From Candidatus Cloacimonas acidaminovorans str. Evry (GTDB lineage Bacteria; Cloacimonadota; Cloacimonadia; Cloacimonadales; Cloacimonadaceae), in contig NC_020449.1 of assembly GCF_000146065.2 (NCBI RefSeq), positions 372,001 through 436,000 on the forward strand: a DNA stretch of 64,000 nucleotides, given 5' to 3'. Below, in pieces: positions 53,853-63,303 of this stretch. Position numbers and translations under genes: made by a program. Numbering within the stretch: position 1 is the stretch's first letter; each line of letters starts with the position of its first letter. A model generated the notes under the pieces. The model searched no databases. It worked only from the letters and a program-made list of their open reading frames with translations, and was not told where the DNA came from.

Positions 53853-56306
53853 ATGAACAAGGCATTTTGCGAAAAGCTTTCTCATCTTAGTATTGAGGGA
53901 ACTGCTGAAGAAATAGTGCATCGTTTTATAGAGCATCTCAAATTTGATTTGGGCAAAGACGAATTTTCAGCAACTCCTTATGATTGTTATGTTAGTTTTG
54001 CCTCGGCAGTTAAGGATATTCTGATGGATCGTTGGCTCATAACTCAACCCCAGGAATATGCTCTACAACGGAAAAGGGTTTATTATTTATCGCTGGAATA
54101 TTTAATTGGTCGCTCTTTAGGCAATGCCATTCTCAATCTTGATATTCAAAAGCAAAGCATTAAAGCACTTACCGAAAACGGTTTTGATCTTTCTCTGCTT
54201 AGTGAATTGGAATGGGATGCCGGTTTGGGAAATGGAGGTTTGGGTCGTCTTGCTGCCTGTTTTTTAGATTCTATGGCAACTTTGAAAATTCCTGCTTATG
54301 GCTATGGTATCCGTTATGAATATGGTATTTTCTTTCAACATATTATTAATGGTGAACAAGTTGAAACACCTGATAACTGGTTGCGTTATGGTTCTGTTTG
54401 GGAAATTGCGCGTCCTGCTCGTCTTTTTCCTGTTTATTTTGGTGGCATAGTGAAAGAAGAAATTCTTGAAGATGGCAGTAAAAAAATGCGTTGGATTCCT
54501 GAAGAAACGGTAATGGCTATGGCTTATGACTATTTAGTACCCGGGTTTCAAAACAACTATGTGAATACCTTACGCTTATGGAGCGCTAAAAGTACGCGTG
54601 AATTTAATTTGGCATATTTTAATGAAGGTGATTATATGCAAGCAGTGGCAGACAAGAATCATAGCGAAATGATTGCCAAAGTGCTCTATCCTAATGATAA
54701 CAAAATGCAGGGTAAGGAATTACGGTTTAGGCAGGAGTATTTTTTTGTCAGCGCTACTTTGCAGGATATTTTACGCCGGTTTCTAAAAAAGGAAAGTGAC
54801 TTGCGTAAACTTCCTGAAAAAGCTGCCATTCAGCTTAATGATACTCATCCTGCTATTGCTGTTGCCGAATTGATGAGAATTTTAGTGGATGAAAGAAACC
54901 TGCCCTGGGAAATTGCCTGGGAAATTACTCAACAATGTATGGCTTTTACGAATCATACCATTTTGCCTGAAGCGCTGGAAAAATGGCAGGTGCTTCTCTT
55001 TGAAAAGTTATTACCCCGGCATTTACAAATTATCTATGAAATCAATGAGCGTTTTCTTTCCTCTATAAGGATTACAGGTTTATACGATGACGATTTTATT
55101 AGTCGGGTTTCCTTGATTGAAGAAGAGCCCGTAAAAAGCATTCGTATGGCAAATTTGGCTATAGTTGGTTCGCATAGTGTAAACGGTGTTTCGGAACTAC
55201 ATACTGATATTTTGAAACATCTGATTTTTAAGGATTTTTATGCTCTCTGGAAAGATAAATTTAACAGTAAAACCAACGGTATAACACCTCGCAGATGGTT
55301 AATGCTTTGCAATCCGCTTTTAAGTGAATTGATTACTCAGGCAATCGGCTCTGCCTGGAAAACAGACCTTAAAGAACTTGCCAAATTGAATAAATATAAG
55401 AATGATAGCACCTTTTTGGAAGACCTGGGAGAAGTTAAAAGGCAAAATAAACTGGAATTCTGCAAGTATTACGAAGACCTGCATAAACGCAAGCTGAATC
55501 CGGAATCCATCTTTGACTTTCAGGCAAAACGCATTCATGAATATAAACGCCAGCACTTGAATGCCTTGGGTATTATCCATCTCATAAATCAAATTCGGGA
55601 TGGAAAAACCCCTTATCCTCAAAGTTTCTTCTTTGCAGGAAAAGCAGCTCCTGGCTACTTTATTGCTAAATTGATTATTCGTTTTATTTGTGCCTTAAGT
55701 GATTATATAGAAAAGGATAAAGAGCTTTCCCGTTACTTAAGTGTTATCTTTTTACCCAATTATCGCGTAACTTTGGCAGAAAGAATTATGCCCCCGGCAG
55801 AAATTTCCCGTCAAATTTCTCTTGCCGGAACTGAAGCTTCCGGAACAGGAAATATGAAATTTGCTCTCAATGGAGCTCTTACTATTGGAACTTTGGATGG
55901 TGCCAATATAGAAATTCGGGAAGCAGTCGGAGAAGAAAATTTCTTCCTCTTCGGAATGACCGCTGCCGAAGTGAAAAATTTAAAAGAAAGCGGTTACCAC
56001 CCATACGAAATGATGCGTCAAAATGAAGATATTAAACGCATTTTTGATTTTATTGAGTCCGATATTCTGAATCCTTTAAATCCCGGACTTTTTACTCCCT
56101 TAACGGATTTGCTTTTGTATCAGGGAGATAAATATTGTCTAATTGCTGATCTGCCTGATTTTATAAGAGTTAATGCTGAAGCCGTAAAGGTCTATCAAGA
56201 TAAACAACAATGGAATAGAATGTCTTTAGCCAATATTGCTAATATGGGAAAATTTTCTTCCGATGAAACTATAAAAGGATATGCAAAAGATATTTGGGGA
56301 GTTTGA
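53853..56306 (+). CDS. glgP: Glycogen/alpha-glucan phosphorylase
   Basis: It releases glucose-1-phosphate from alpha-1,4-glucans. The 817-residue length fits the family. Signatures are DAGLGNGGLGRLAACFLDS near the N-terminus, NDTHPAIAVAELMR in the middle, and the pyridoxal-phosphate Lys in EASGTGNMKFALNGALTIGT. I choose ATG 53853 because GGGGAGG precedes it; a GTG at 53829 in frame is upstream of that site. It stands alone on the + strand between - strand genes. Confidence 0.95.
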   Translation: MNKAFCEKLSHLSIEGTAEEIVHRFIEHLKFDLGKDEFSATPYDCYVSFASAVKDILMDRWLITQPQEYALQRKRVYYLSLEYLIGRSLGNAILNLDIQKQSIKALTENGFDLSLLSELEWDAGLGNGGLGRLAACFLDSMATLKIPAYGYGIRYEYGIFFQHIINGEQVETPDNWLRYGSVWEIARPARLFPVYFGGIVKEEILEDGSKKMRWIPEETVMAMAYDYLVPGFQNNYVNTLRLWSAKSTREFNLAYFNEGDYMQAVADKNHSEMIAKVLYPNDNKMQGKELRFRQEYFFVSATLQDILRRFLKKESDLRKLPEKAAIQLNDTHPAIAVAELMRILVDERNLPWEIAWEITQQCMAFTNHTILPEALEKWQVLLFEKLLPRHLQIIYEINERFLSSIRITGLYDDDFISRVSLIEEEPVKSIRMANLAIVGSHSVNGVSELHTDILKHLIFKDFYALWKDKFNSKTNGITPRRWLMLCNPLLSELITQAIGSAWKTDLKELAKLNKYKNDSTFLEDLGEVKRQNKLEFCKYYEDLHKRKLNPESIFDFQAKRIHEYKRQHLNALGIIHLINQIRDGKTPYPQSFFFAGKAAPGYFIAKLIIRFICALSDYIEKDKELSRYLSVIFLPNYRVTLAERIMPPAEISRQISLAGTEASGTGNMKFALNGALTIGTLDGANIEIREAVGEENFFLFGMTAAEVKNLKESGYHPYEMMRQNEDIKRIFDFIESDILNPLNPGLFTPLTDLLLYQGDKYCLIADLPDFIRVNAEAVKVYQDKQQWNRMSLANIANMGKFSSDETIKGYAKDIWGV

Positions 56307-56312
56307 AGAATA

Positions 56313-56491
56313 AAAAATGAAGAATGAATATCACAAGCAAACCCGTTTTCAAAAAGTATTCTTAGGGACAAAGCATAAGAATAAAGGTTTTAATTAGCCA
56401 CGGAATATACCGAAAAAATATATAAATAACAAGATAAGTTGTTCACTACCTGATAATTAAATTCATTTTTAATTTTTCATTCTTCATTTTT
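56313..56491. repeat. Inverted pair of aaaaatgaagaatgaa motifs
   Basis: The 16-bp motif at 56313-56328 is inverted at 56476-56491, bracketing the gap between glgP and the convergent transporter gene. A similar motif occurs near 61945. It may serve as a weak bidirectional terminator stem. Confidence 0.4.
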
Positions 56492-57008
56492 AGCCCAATA
56501 CCATTCCTACAATAGCTGCTCCGATAAGCAAATAGAAAGGATTGAGCTTAAATTTCCAGCTCGCTATAAAAGATGCAGTAAATACCAAAACGGAGAAAAG
56601 GTCACGAAAAGCATCTCCTGCAACCATTATTAAAGCGGCGGCAATTAATCCCAAGGATAACAGACGCAGTTTCTTAAAGATATTCTTGAACCAGGGTTGA
56701 TTTTTAAGCTTGATATAGGTTAGCGTTATGAGAGTCATAATAATCAGTGAAGGGGAAATAACTCCTAAAGTAGAAAGAACGGAACCTACAAAACCCCCTT
56801 TTTGATAACCTATAAAAGTAGCTGCATTGATAGCTATAGGTCCCGGTGTCATTTGTGAAATAGCTACAATATCCATAAACTGGGAATGGGTAATCCAGGC
56901 ATTTTTTAATACTACTTCTTGATTTATCATTGCCAAAATGGCATATCCACCACCAAAACTGAAAAGCCCAATCTTGAAAAAAGTCAGGAACAGCTGAAAA
57001 TAAATCAT
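56490..57008 (-). CDS. Chromate-transporter-family protein, second half
   Basis: This 172-residue CHR-domain membrane protein has FKIGLFSFGGGYAILAMI and AISQMTPGPIAINAATFIGYQKGG. It pairs with the similar 179-residue protein encoded upstream; such short chain pairs (ChrA1/ChrA2 type) act together as one transporter. Substrate could be chromate, sulfate or another anion; nothing here decides. The start overlaps the partner by 4 bases. Confidence 0.88.
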   Translation of the reverse strand: MIYFQLFLTFFKIGLFSFGGGYAILAMINQEVVLKNAWITHSQFMDIVAISQMTPGPIAINAATFIGYQKGGFVGSVLSTLGVISPSLIIMTLITLTYIKLKNQPWFKNIFKKLRLLSLGLIAAALIMVAGDAFRDLFSVLVFTASFIASWKFKLNPFYLLIGAAIVGMVLG

Positions 57009-57544
57009 AATTTTTGTTTTTTTAATCCCTGATAAACAGCAAAGGCAATAGTGATTAGAATCAAATAAACAGGACTTATCTTTAAAAAACCAACTAAAAT
57101 AGCAACGCTAAGAGGAAACCAAAAATTGGATAGAGTTAATCCGCTTTGTCTGCTCATTTGAATTAAGGGAACCGCTATTAAAGCTACAACTGCAGGACGC
57201 AAGGAATGAAATGCCTTTTGAACTAAAGTAATTTCGGCAAACTGTTGAAACAGCATAGCAATAATAAGAATAATGATAAAAGACGGCAGAATTGTAGCTA
57301 AAACAGCAATTGCCATTCCTTTACCTTTTGCCAGATGGTAGCCAATATAAATACTTAAGTTGATGGCTATAGGTCCCGGACAGCTTTGTGCTGCAGAAAG
57401 TCCATCCCAAAATTCATCTTCGGTAAGCCAGTTATTTTTTTGGCAGACCTCTCTTTTAATTAGAGGAATCATTGCATAAGCACCGCCAATGGTAAAAGCG
57501 CCTATTTTGAAGAAAGTGAAGAATATTTTAAGAAGCATCTTCAA
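57005..57544 (-). CDS. Chromate-transporter-family protein, first half
   Basis: The 179-residue CHR-domain protein has FKIGAFTIGGAYAMIPLI and LSAAQSCPGPIAINLSIYIGYHLA, paralogous to its partner. About five to six membrane segments are present. It overlaps ispG by 4 bases and the partner by 4 bases, so the three genes are one transcript. Confidence 0.88.
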   Translation of the reverse strand: MKMLLKIFFTFFKIGAFTIGGAYAMIPLIKREVCQKNNWLTEDEFWDGLSAAQSCPGPIAINLSIYIGYHLAKGKGMAIAVLATILPSFIIILIIAMLFQQFAEITLVQKAFHSLRPAVVALIAVPLIQMSRQSGLTLSNFWFPLSVAILVGFLKISPVYLILITIAFAVYQGLKKQKL

Positions 57545-58608
57545 TGTTTACTGATATAATCCTGCACTAAAGCCACAAGTTCATTTACTAAAAATGCCTC
57601 TGGAACTTTTTTCAAGACCTTGCCTTCTGCAAAAAGCAATCCTTCTTTGATGCCTCCCGCAATGCCAAAATCTGCCTCTTTAGCTTCTCCGGGTCCGTTT
57701 ACGGCACAACCCATAACAGCAATAGTTAAAGGATAGTTGTTATAGGGCTCAAGTGCTTTTTCCACTTCGGTAGCTAATTTAATCAGGTCTATTCTTGTTC
57801 GTCCGCAGGTAGGACAGGATATAATATTTAATCCTTTGCGTAAACCCAAAGAGGTCAATATTTCTTTGGCAACTTTCACTTCCTGAACCGGCTTATCCGT
57901 TAAAGAAACCCTTATCGTATCTCCAATCCCTTCTTCTAAAAGGATTCCCAAAGCAATGGAACTTTTTATAGAACCCCGAAAAACAGTTCCTGCTTCGGTA
58001 ATTCCAAGATGTAACGGATAATCGCAAACACTGCTTAAAAGGCGGTAACTTTCCAATGTTAAAGGAATTGAGGATGCCTTCACGGAAACCTTAATCTCAT
58101 AGTAAGAAAGCTCTTCCAAAATTCTTATATGCCGTAAAGCCGATTCCACCATTGCCTTAGCGCTAACTCCATATTTTTGCAGTAAATCCTTAGGTAGAGA
58201 ACCGCTATTTACTCCAATGCGAATAGGAATTTTTCGTTCTTTGGCTGAAGCAACCAATGCTTTCACACCTTCAATTTTCCCTATATTTCCAGGATTGATG
58301 CGCAGTCCGTCAATACCATTTTCCATAGCTGCAAGGGCTAAACGGTAATTAAAATGAATATCTGCTACTAAAGGAGCTTGGGCAATTTTTTTCAGGTCTT
58401 TAATTGCCTTGGCATCATCTAAATCCATTACTGCACAACGAATTATGTCACAACCGACGGATTCCAGTTCCTGAATTTGTTGAATGGCATTTTCCCGGTC
58501 GGAGGTTTTCACTGAAAGCATTGATTGAATGCTTACAGGTGCACCTCCACCTATAGGAATATTTCCTAATTGAATACGCCTTGTATTTTTGCGCTTGATT
58601 TCCTGCAT
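57541..58608 (-). CDS. ispG: 4-hydroxy-3-methylbut-2-enyl diphosphate synthase
   Basis: The enzyme converts MEcPP to HMBPP in the MEP isoprenoid pathway with a 4Fe-4S cluster. Cluster ligands are in SCPTCGRT (two Cys) and MGCAVNGPGEA (third Cys). The N-terminal TIM-barrel has GGGAPVSIQSMLS and LVADIHFNYRLALAA. The 355-residue length is that of the short bacterial form. It supplies the polyprenyl synthase encoded at 6.7 kb. Confidence 0.95.
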   Translation of the reverse strand: MQEIKRKNTRRIQLGNIPIGGGAPVSIQSMLSVKTSDRENAIQQIQELESVGCDIIRCAVMDLDDAKAIKDLKKIAQAPLVADIHFNYRLALAAMENGIDGLRINPGNIGKIEGVKALVASAKERKIPIRIGVNSGSLPKDLLQKYGVSAKAMVESALRHIRILEELSYYEIKVSVKASSIPLTLESYRLLSSVCDYPLHLGITEAGTVFRGSIKSSIALGILLEEGIGDTIRVSLTDKPVQEVKVAKEILTSLGLRKGLNIISCPTCGRTRIDLIKLATEVEKALEPYNNYPLTIAVMGCAVNGPGEAKEADFGIAGGIKEGLLFAEGKVLKKVPEAFLVNELVALVQDYISKH

Positions 58609-58638
58609 CTTGTTCTCACCTTGTTTGTTACTGCTATT

Positions 58639-59724
58639 TTAAATAATTAGAAGATGTTGGGTATATAAATGTTCATTTTGAGGCATTATAAAAGGGTGCA
58701 GTTGCAACTTGTTAACAAAATCCGCAAGTAACTGCAAAGCTGGATATTCTGTATAAAAATGCCCCGCATCAATAAGAGGAATTTTGCTTTCCAGAAAACC
58801 GTGATAAGAAATATCTCCGGTAATTAAAACATCAGCAGTTTTTTGAGCAGCTGAAATCAGAGAACTGCCACTACCTCCACAAATAGCTATCCTGTTAATA
58901 TTTTTATGCAGGTCAAAACTGGCTGTCCAAAGTTTAACCTGAGGACAATTTAAGCGTTCTTTAACTAAAATAGCCAAGTCCTGAAGATTTATTTCAGCGT
59001 TGTATTTGCAAATCAGACCCAATCCATAAGCCGGATTGGGATTAGCAACCTCATAATGATAAATCAACGGTGTTTCATAAGGATGATTTTGACGAATTGC
59101 AGCTAAGACATCATTTAAATGAAAGCTTTCACAGCAGAATTGAAGACAGGTTTCCGCAATATGACCTTCAATACCGCTATCTTTATAGGGTTTGGCATTT
59201 TCCGAAGCTTTGTAATAACCTTCGGATTCCTGTTTATTGGCACAATTGTAATAGTTTCCTATTTTTCCGGCACCTGCATTCCAAGCCGAATGCATTATTT
59301 TTTCCGCTTCTTCAAGAGGGCAATAAACCACTATTATATAGTTAGTTGCTCCCGTTTCAGAACTTAAAGAACCAAGAACTTCCAAACCGAGTTTTTGGGC
59401 TAAACTATGATTTACACTTTTTTCCGCAACATCCAGATTAGTATGTAGGGAAATTAGGGAAAGGTTATTTTTAATGATTTCCAAATAGAGAGGATTTGTT
59501 ATATTTTTAAGCTGTTGGAAAATCAAAGGATGATGGCTTAAAATCAATTGACATCCGTTTTCTAATGCTTTTTGAACAGCTGTTGAGGTTACATCCAAAG
59601 TTATGTAAACATTTTCCACTTCACTGTTTAAGTCACCTATCTGTAAGCCGGAATTATCCCAGGAAAGAGCTAATCCCAAAGGAGCAAATTCTTCTATCTG
59701 TTTCATTATCTCACTTATTTTCAT
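58639..59724 (-). CDS. NIF3-like dinuclear-metal protein with central insert
   Basis: The 361-residue protein has the metal-binding blocks LILSHHPLIFQQLKNI and LISLHTNLDVA in the first part and ITGDISYHGFLE...LIDAGHFYTEYPAL in the last. Between them (about residues 125-225) is the PII-like insert found in longer bacterial NIF3/YqfO proteins. The family has been called GTP cyclohydrolase 1 type 2, but its true role is not settled. It lies 30 bases before ispG on the same strand. Confidence 0.9.
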   Translation of the reverse strand: MKISEIMKQIEEFAPLGLALSWDNSGLQIGDLNSEVENVYITLDVTSTAVQKALENGCQLILSHHPLIFQQLKNITNPLYLEIIKNNLSLISLHTNLDVAEKSVNHSLAQKLGLEVLGSLSSETGATNYIIVVYCPLEEAEKIMHSAWNAGAGKIGNYYNCANKQESEGYYKASENAKPYKDSGIEGHIAETCLQFCCESFHLNDVLAAIRQNHPYETPLIYHYEVANPNPAYGLGLICKYNAEINLQDLAILVKERLNCPQVKLWTASFDLHKNINRIAICGGSGSSLISAAQKTADVLITGDISYHGFLESKIPLIDAGHFYTEYPALQLLADFVNKLQLHPFIMPQNEHLYTQHLLII

Positions 59725-59814
59725 AATGATACCTCATCTTGCTGATGCAAAAACAGGTAAACTAAAAATGCTTATCCCGTCAAGCAGTATCTGTTTATTA
59801 TAATTCTGAGAAAA

Positions 59815-59930
59815 GAGGAAAAGAGAGTTTTTTACAAAGAGGAAAAGAGAAAAAGAGAGGGTTTTTTACAAAGAGATAAAGAGAAAAAGAGGGTTTTTTA
59901 CAAAGAGATAAAGAGAAAAAGAGAGGATTT
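59815..59930. repeat. Purine-rich tandem repeat
   Basis: About four copies of a gagataaagagaaaaagag-ggttttttacaaa unit (24, 34, 32 and 26 bases) lie upstream of the NIF3 gene. Copy length varies mainly in the gagaaa run, as expected for slippage. Confidence 0.8.
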
Positions 59931-59950
59931 GGAAGTGAAAAGTCAGAAGT

Positions 59951-60026
59951 TGTAGTCGGAGGACACCGTTCCTCAGCAAGAAAAAAGGTTCCTGATTTTG
60001 TGTAGCTTCAGCGAGCTCCGACTACA
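59951..60026. repeat. Palindromic element with 11-bp ends
   Basis: TGTAGTCGGAG (59951-59961) and CTCCGACTACA (60016-60026) are perfect inverted ends of a 76-bp element. A fragment near 6135-6170 looks related. The form is MITE- or REP-like. Confidence 0.65.
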
Positions 60027-60060
60027 TAATTCAGGGTTTATAATAAAATTATCTCCTTGT

Positions 60061-60145
60061 TTCACCTTTCACTTTTTCACCTTTCCACTATTCCACTATT
60101 CCACTTTTCCACTTTTCCACTTTTTCACCTTTTCACCTTTCACCA
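60061..60145. repeat. ttccac/ttcacc tandem repeats reaching into the radical SAM gene
   Basis: About ten irregular copies of a ttccact or ttcacct word. The last 16 codons of the radical SAM gene (60096-60145) are made of it, giving the tail MVKGEKVKKWKSGKVE. Confidence 0.75.
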
Positions 60146-61151
60146 TTTTGATTTTTTGCACAATTCCTTCACCGCAATTTTGGCAGATTTCAAAAGCGGA
60201 ACGATTATTTAAAATTGCCTTACGCATTTTTTGTATCTTTTTTCCGCACCAAAGTTCAGAAAAACTGTGCTCTTGAATATTGCCGATTTTTATGCTACCA
60301 TTTTTATCGTAGCAGCAGATATTCATTTCCCCGTCCCAATTTATAACCGGTTGTGTCCATAAGCGTATGCAGCGATTTTTCAGTTGGGTTTTCAGAGTAA
60401 ATTTATTGCCCTGTTGGAAATAGCGACTGTATTTATGATCGGAAGGTAAAAAAGCAAGGTCATCAGAACTGTATATTTGTGCCGTTTTGAATTCCAGTTT
60501 ATCAATTTTCAGTTTTCTTGCCAAGTGTTTAACTTCTTCAATCTCATTTTCGTTATGTTTCATAATCAAAAACTGCCAAACGATATATGGCTTGTTGCTA
60601 TGCAATTTTTCTTTCTGGTGAACCAGTTCCTGCATATTTTTCAGCACGAGATCAAAGTTTCCGTTTATCCGATATTTATTATAGGTCTCTGCCGTAATTC
60701 CATCCAGAGAAATAATAATTTTATGCAAACCGCTTTTCACGATGCGTTCAATGTTTAGTTCCAAGCTGGCATTAGTGGAGGTCATAGTGTAAAAATTTTG
60801 TTTAGAGGCATATTCCAGCATTGCATAAAAATCGGGATTCAGAAAGGGTTCGCCTTGACTCCATAAAATCAGCATTCCAATTTTATTTTGAACTTCCCTA
60901 CAGATTTTTTTAAATAGCGGCAAAGACATCATTCCCCTGGGACGAAGCAATTTTCCATTGCCGGTTAAACATAAAGGACAGTGTAAATTACAAATATTTG
61001 TCGGTTCCAGCATTAAGGCAGGCGGATAAAAATGCACCAGCGGTTTATGGGTTATCAGTGATAAACCGTATTCACAAACAATTCCACAGGTTTGCCATAA
61101 ACGCTGTTTATACAAAAATGCTTTTGCCAAGTTAAGATAATCCGTATTCAT
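60096..61151 (-). CDS. Radical SAM protein with SPASM-like C-terminus
   Basis: The cluster motif CNLHCPLC (C-x3-C-x2-C) is near residue 55, followed by GEPFLNPDF and IIISLDGITAETYNKYR. The C-terminal Cys set (CIRLW, ICCYD, CQNCGEG) matches a SPASM/twitch auxiliary cluster domain. Such proteins modify peptides or sugars; the substrate is unknown. I choose ATG 61151 (MNTDYLNLAKAFL), giving 351 residues; the frame opens at 61262 with a hydrophobic stretch that is probably not translated. The extreme C-terminus is repeat-derived Lys-rich sequence. Confidence 0.85.
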   Translation of the reverse strand: MNTDYLNLAKAFLYKQRLWQTCGIVCEYGLSLITHKPLVHFYPPALMLEPTNICNLHCPLCLTGNGKLLRPRGMMSLPLFKKICREVQNKIGMLILWSQGEPFLNPDFYAMLEYASKQNFYTMTSTNASLELNIERIVKSGLHKIIISLDGITAETYNKYRINGNFDLVLKNMQELVHQKEKLHSNKPYIVWQFLIMKHNENEIEEVKHLARKLKIDKLEFKTAQIYSSDDLAFLPSDHKYSRYFQQGNKFTLKTQLKNRCIRLWTQPVINWDGEMNICCYDKNGSIKIGNIQEHSFSELWCGKKIQKMRKAILNNRSAFEICQNCGEGIVQKIKMVKGEKVKKWKSGKVE

Positions 61152-61311
61152 AGTTTGCAACTTGCTAAAAAAGAGTGAAGGCGTCAAGCAAAAAGAGAAA
61201 ACATAGAATAAGATTATTGCACCTAAACCAAATAATGCGATTGATGAGCAGTGGGTTGGCAAATTCTTTCTTTGCCGAAGAACCGAAGGTTTCTAAAGGT
61301 ATTTATAATTT

Positions 61312-61557
61312 TCAGCAGTTGCTTAAGTCAGAATTCGGCAAGCATATAAGGTCTTTCACAATTATATTATGACTTGTTATTTTTGTTGCTAAGTCCTTGG
61401 ATTTGATAGTAATAGTAGGTAGAAAATCAGCTAATGGTCCGGAGATAGGAATATTCAATTTTCTTTTCATTTCTTGAGTATTTATTCCACCAAACAATGC
61501 TTCATCTTCTATGTATAATTCTTTGTAATATTGCCTTATCCATTGGTAATAAAACAA
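61312..61557 (-). pseudogene. Fragment of a DinD-like (DNA-damage-inducible D) gene
   Basis: The 81-residue frame contains YKELYIEDEALFGGI, PLADFLPTITIKSKDLAT and KITSHNIIVKDL, blocks I recognise from the DinD family. DinD proteins are over 250 residues, so both ends are missing. An iteron element starts where the 5' part should be. The fragment is probably not functional. Confidence 0.5.
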
Positions 61558-61565
61558 TTAGCCAT

Positions 61566-61700
61566 AGTATTTGTCGTTATTGGGTTAGAATGCATAATTG
61601 CTTGTTACATAGTTGATTAAGTAACGACTCCGTAACACTTCCGTAACACTTCCGTTGTCTCGTTAGGGAATCGTTACTTGGTTGTTACTTTGTTGTAAGA
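61566..61700. repeat. Iteron element copy 2 (11-nt repeats)
   Basis: The segment cttgttacatagttgatta, then gactccgtaacacttccg repeats, and the complementary gttactt words match the element at 31881-32040, but with two iterons instead of three. Flanks (tatttgtc, cataattg) also match. It directly abuts the dinD fragment. Confidence 0.75.
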
Positions 61701-61863
61701 AGTAGCACAAAGATAAAAACAAGCCAAAGTAAGGCAGGAGTTATCTGCGGCTTGATAACTTTCTCTGGGACAATAAATTCTATAGTGTCTATCCCAAATT
61801 ATGCAGTTGAGAAAAAAAGGATTGACAATTTCTAATTTGCCAAAGAGTTATAAAATTCTCTCT

Positions 61864-61939
61864 GGTCGTTATGAGTCCTCATCACAATATTAATTAGTGA
61901 CAATGTGCAAAGTTATACAAGCTATGATGACTCCTGACC
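61864..61939. repeat. Third copy of the 70-bp palindromic element
   Basis: The right end atgactcctgacc matches 2409-2421; the left end ggtcgttatgagtc is partly conserved. The interior shares caaagttatacaagc-like sequence with the first copy. Confidence 0.45.
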
Positions 61940-62250
61940 TAATTCATTCTTCATTTTTCATTTAAACGAGTGGCTTACGTCATCATCGCTATCATTGTTT
62001 CGGGACAGTCCCAGCGAAAAAAATAACTTGCCAATTTTATAAAGATGAAAAAGAGTGAAATACTAATATAAGTTGGAAAAAGGAAGAAGTTATCAGGAAT
62101 TAATATCCTGCTATGCTAAAATGGTGATAGCTAAGAGGATTGCAAAAGATGGCGCTAATTGCTTTTCGGCATACCTTTTAACGTGCTGAAATTTATGGGG
62201 CAAAGCGGAATTTGCCACTTCCTTTTCAGATAAAGCAAAGAGATGCATAA
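61940..62250. other. Intergenic sequence upstream of the membrane TPR-like gene
   Basis: No gene seen. It contains an attcttcatttttcat motif shared with the glgP 3' region. I could not define a promoter. Confidence 0.3.
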
Positions 62251-63300
62251 ATGACTAAGAGATTTTTAGTTACGCTTATTTTACTGACGGCAGTATTTTG
62301 TTCTGCTCTGGAGGTTACTTATATTGATTGGCAGAATTACGGTTCAGCGGCTACAAGAATCGTAATAGGTCTTTATGGCACAGGGTCTTATAAAGTTGAT
62401 AAAAGTAATGACTTTGTAGAAATAAAGTTAGATAATGCCGATGTCAGTAAAGTAGATATTTCCAATTCTGCTGAGGGTTTGATAAAAAGTATAGAACAAT
62501 TTGGGGATAAAATAGTTATCTCTACTTTCTGTCCTTACTGTTTGGAACAGATGGAATTGGATGCACCCCGGCGTTTAGTTTTGGATCTTATTGTTGCTCA
62601 ACCGGATAAACAACAAAAAATAGAGCTTGTGGATTTCTATACCTCTGTGGGGAAATTAAATAGCGCTGATAAAATTTACTCCGAACTTCACCGTAATTAT
62701 CCAAGTGATTATGAGATATTGTATAAATGGGCTTGTTTATTAAAACAAAGAGGTAGCGGTCGGCTAAAGGAAATAGTGGGGAAAATTCCTGAAAATTCCG
62801 AGTATTATTCTTTGGCGCAACAAATGCTAAAGGGGACTGAGAAAAAAGATTCAGCCCAATTATGTTCCCCGCAGAAAGCGCAAAATGCCTGCAAAATAAG
62901 CTCCGTTGAAGAAAAAACAACGACCGAGTCCCTATACATTATGCCCAAAACTCAGCAGGATAAGAAGCAGACAACTAAACCCGCTAAAATTAAAAAATTA
63001 TATGGCAGAAAATGGATTAGCGGAATTATGCTGTTAATCATCCTGATTTTGCTGTTAATTTTAATATATCTTTTCATTGCAAGCATTAGCAGAAAGAAAA
63101 AGAAAACAACACTGAACATCAATATTGAACCCGACAATAAAGAAGATATTCACCCCGAGGAAAATAAAACCCTCTGTCTTATGGTTCGTCGTTTGCTTGA
63201 TTTTGGTTGGACAAATAGTGAAATTGCTAAAGAATTAAAAATATCCGAGGAGGAAGTGGAACGCCTGGTGCAATTGTGTCATCAGGATGAATCCCAATAA
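62251..63300 (+). CDS. Single-pass envelope protein with periplasmic domain and cytoplasmic HTH-like tail
   Basis: I do not recognise a named family. The 349 residues comprise a signal peptide (1-19), an AMIN-like beta-rich domain (about 20-115, TRIVIGLYGTGSYKV and RRLVLDLIV), TPR-like helices (about 120-195), a polar linker, one membrane segment (about 255-278) and a C-terminal tail. The tail sequence MVRRLLDFGWTNSEIAKELKISEEEVERLV looks like a helix-turn-helix. The order suggests an envelope sensor with a DNA-binding-like cytoplasmic end. The next gene starts 3 bases after the stop. Confidence 0.55.
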   Translation: MTKRFLVTLILLTAVFCSALEVTYIDWQNYGSAATRIVIGLYGTGSYKVDKSNDFVEIKLDNADVSKVDISNSAEGLIKSIEQFGDKIVISTFCPYCLEQMELDAPRRLVLDLIVAQPDKQQKIELVDFYTSVGKLNSADKIYSELHRNYPSDYEILYKWACLLKQRGSGRLKEIVGKIPENSEYYSLAQQMLKGTEKKDSAQLCSPQKAQNACKISSVEEKTTTESLYIMPKTQQDKKQTTKPAKIKKLYGRKWISGIMLLIILILLLILIYLFIASISRKKKKTTLNINIEPDNKEDIHPEENKTLCLMVRRLLDFGWTNSEIAKELKISEEEVERLVQLCHQDESQ

Positions 63301-63303
63301 AAT

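Noticed and set aside
61175-61372. 65-codon + strand frame between the radical SAM gene and dinD fragment
   Set aside because: Overlaps the likely 5' region of the radical SAM gene and the dinD fragment; composition is not protein-like.
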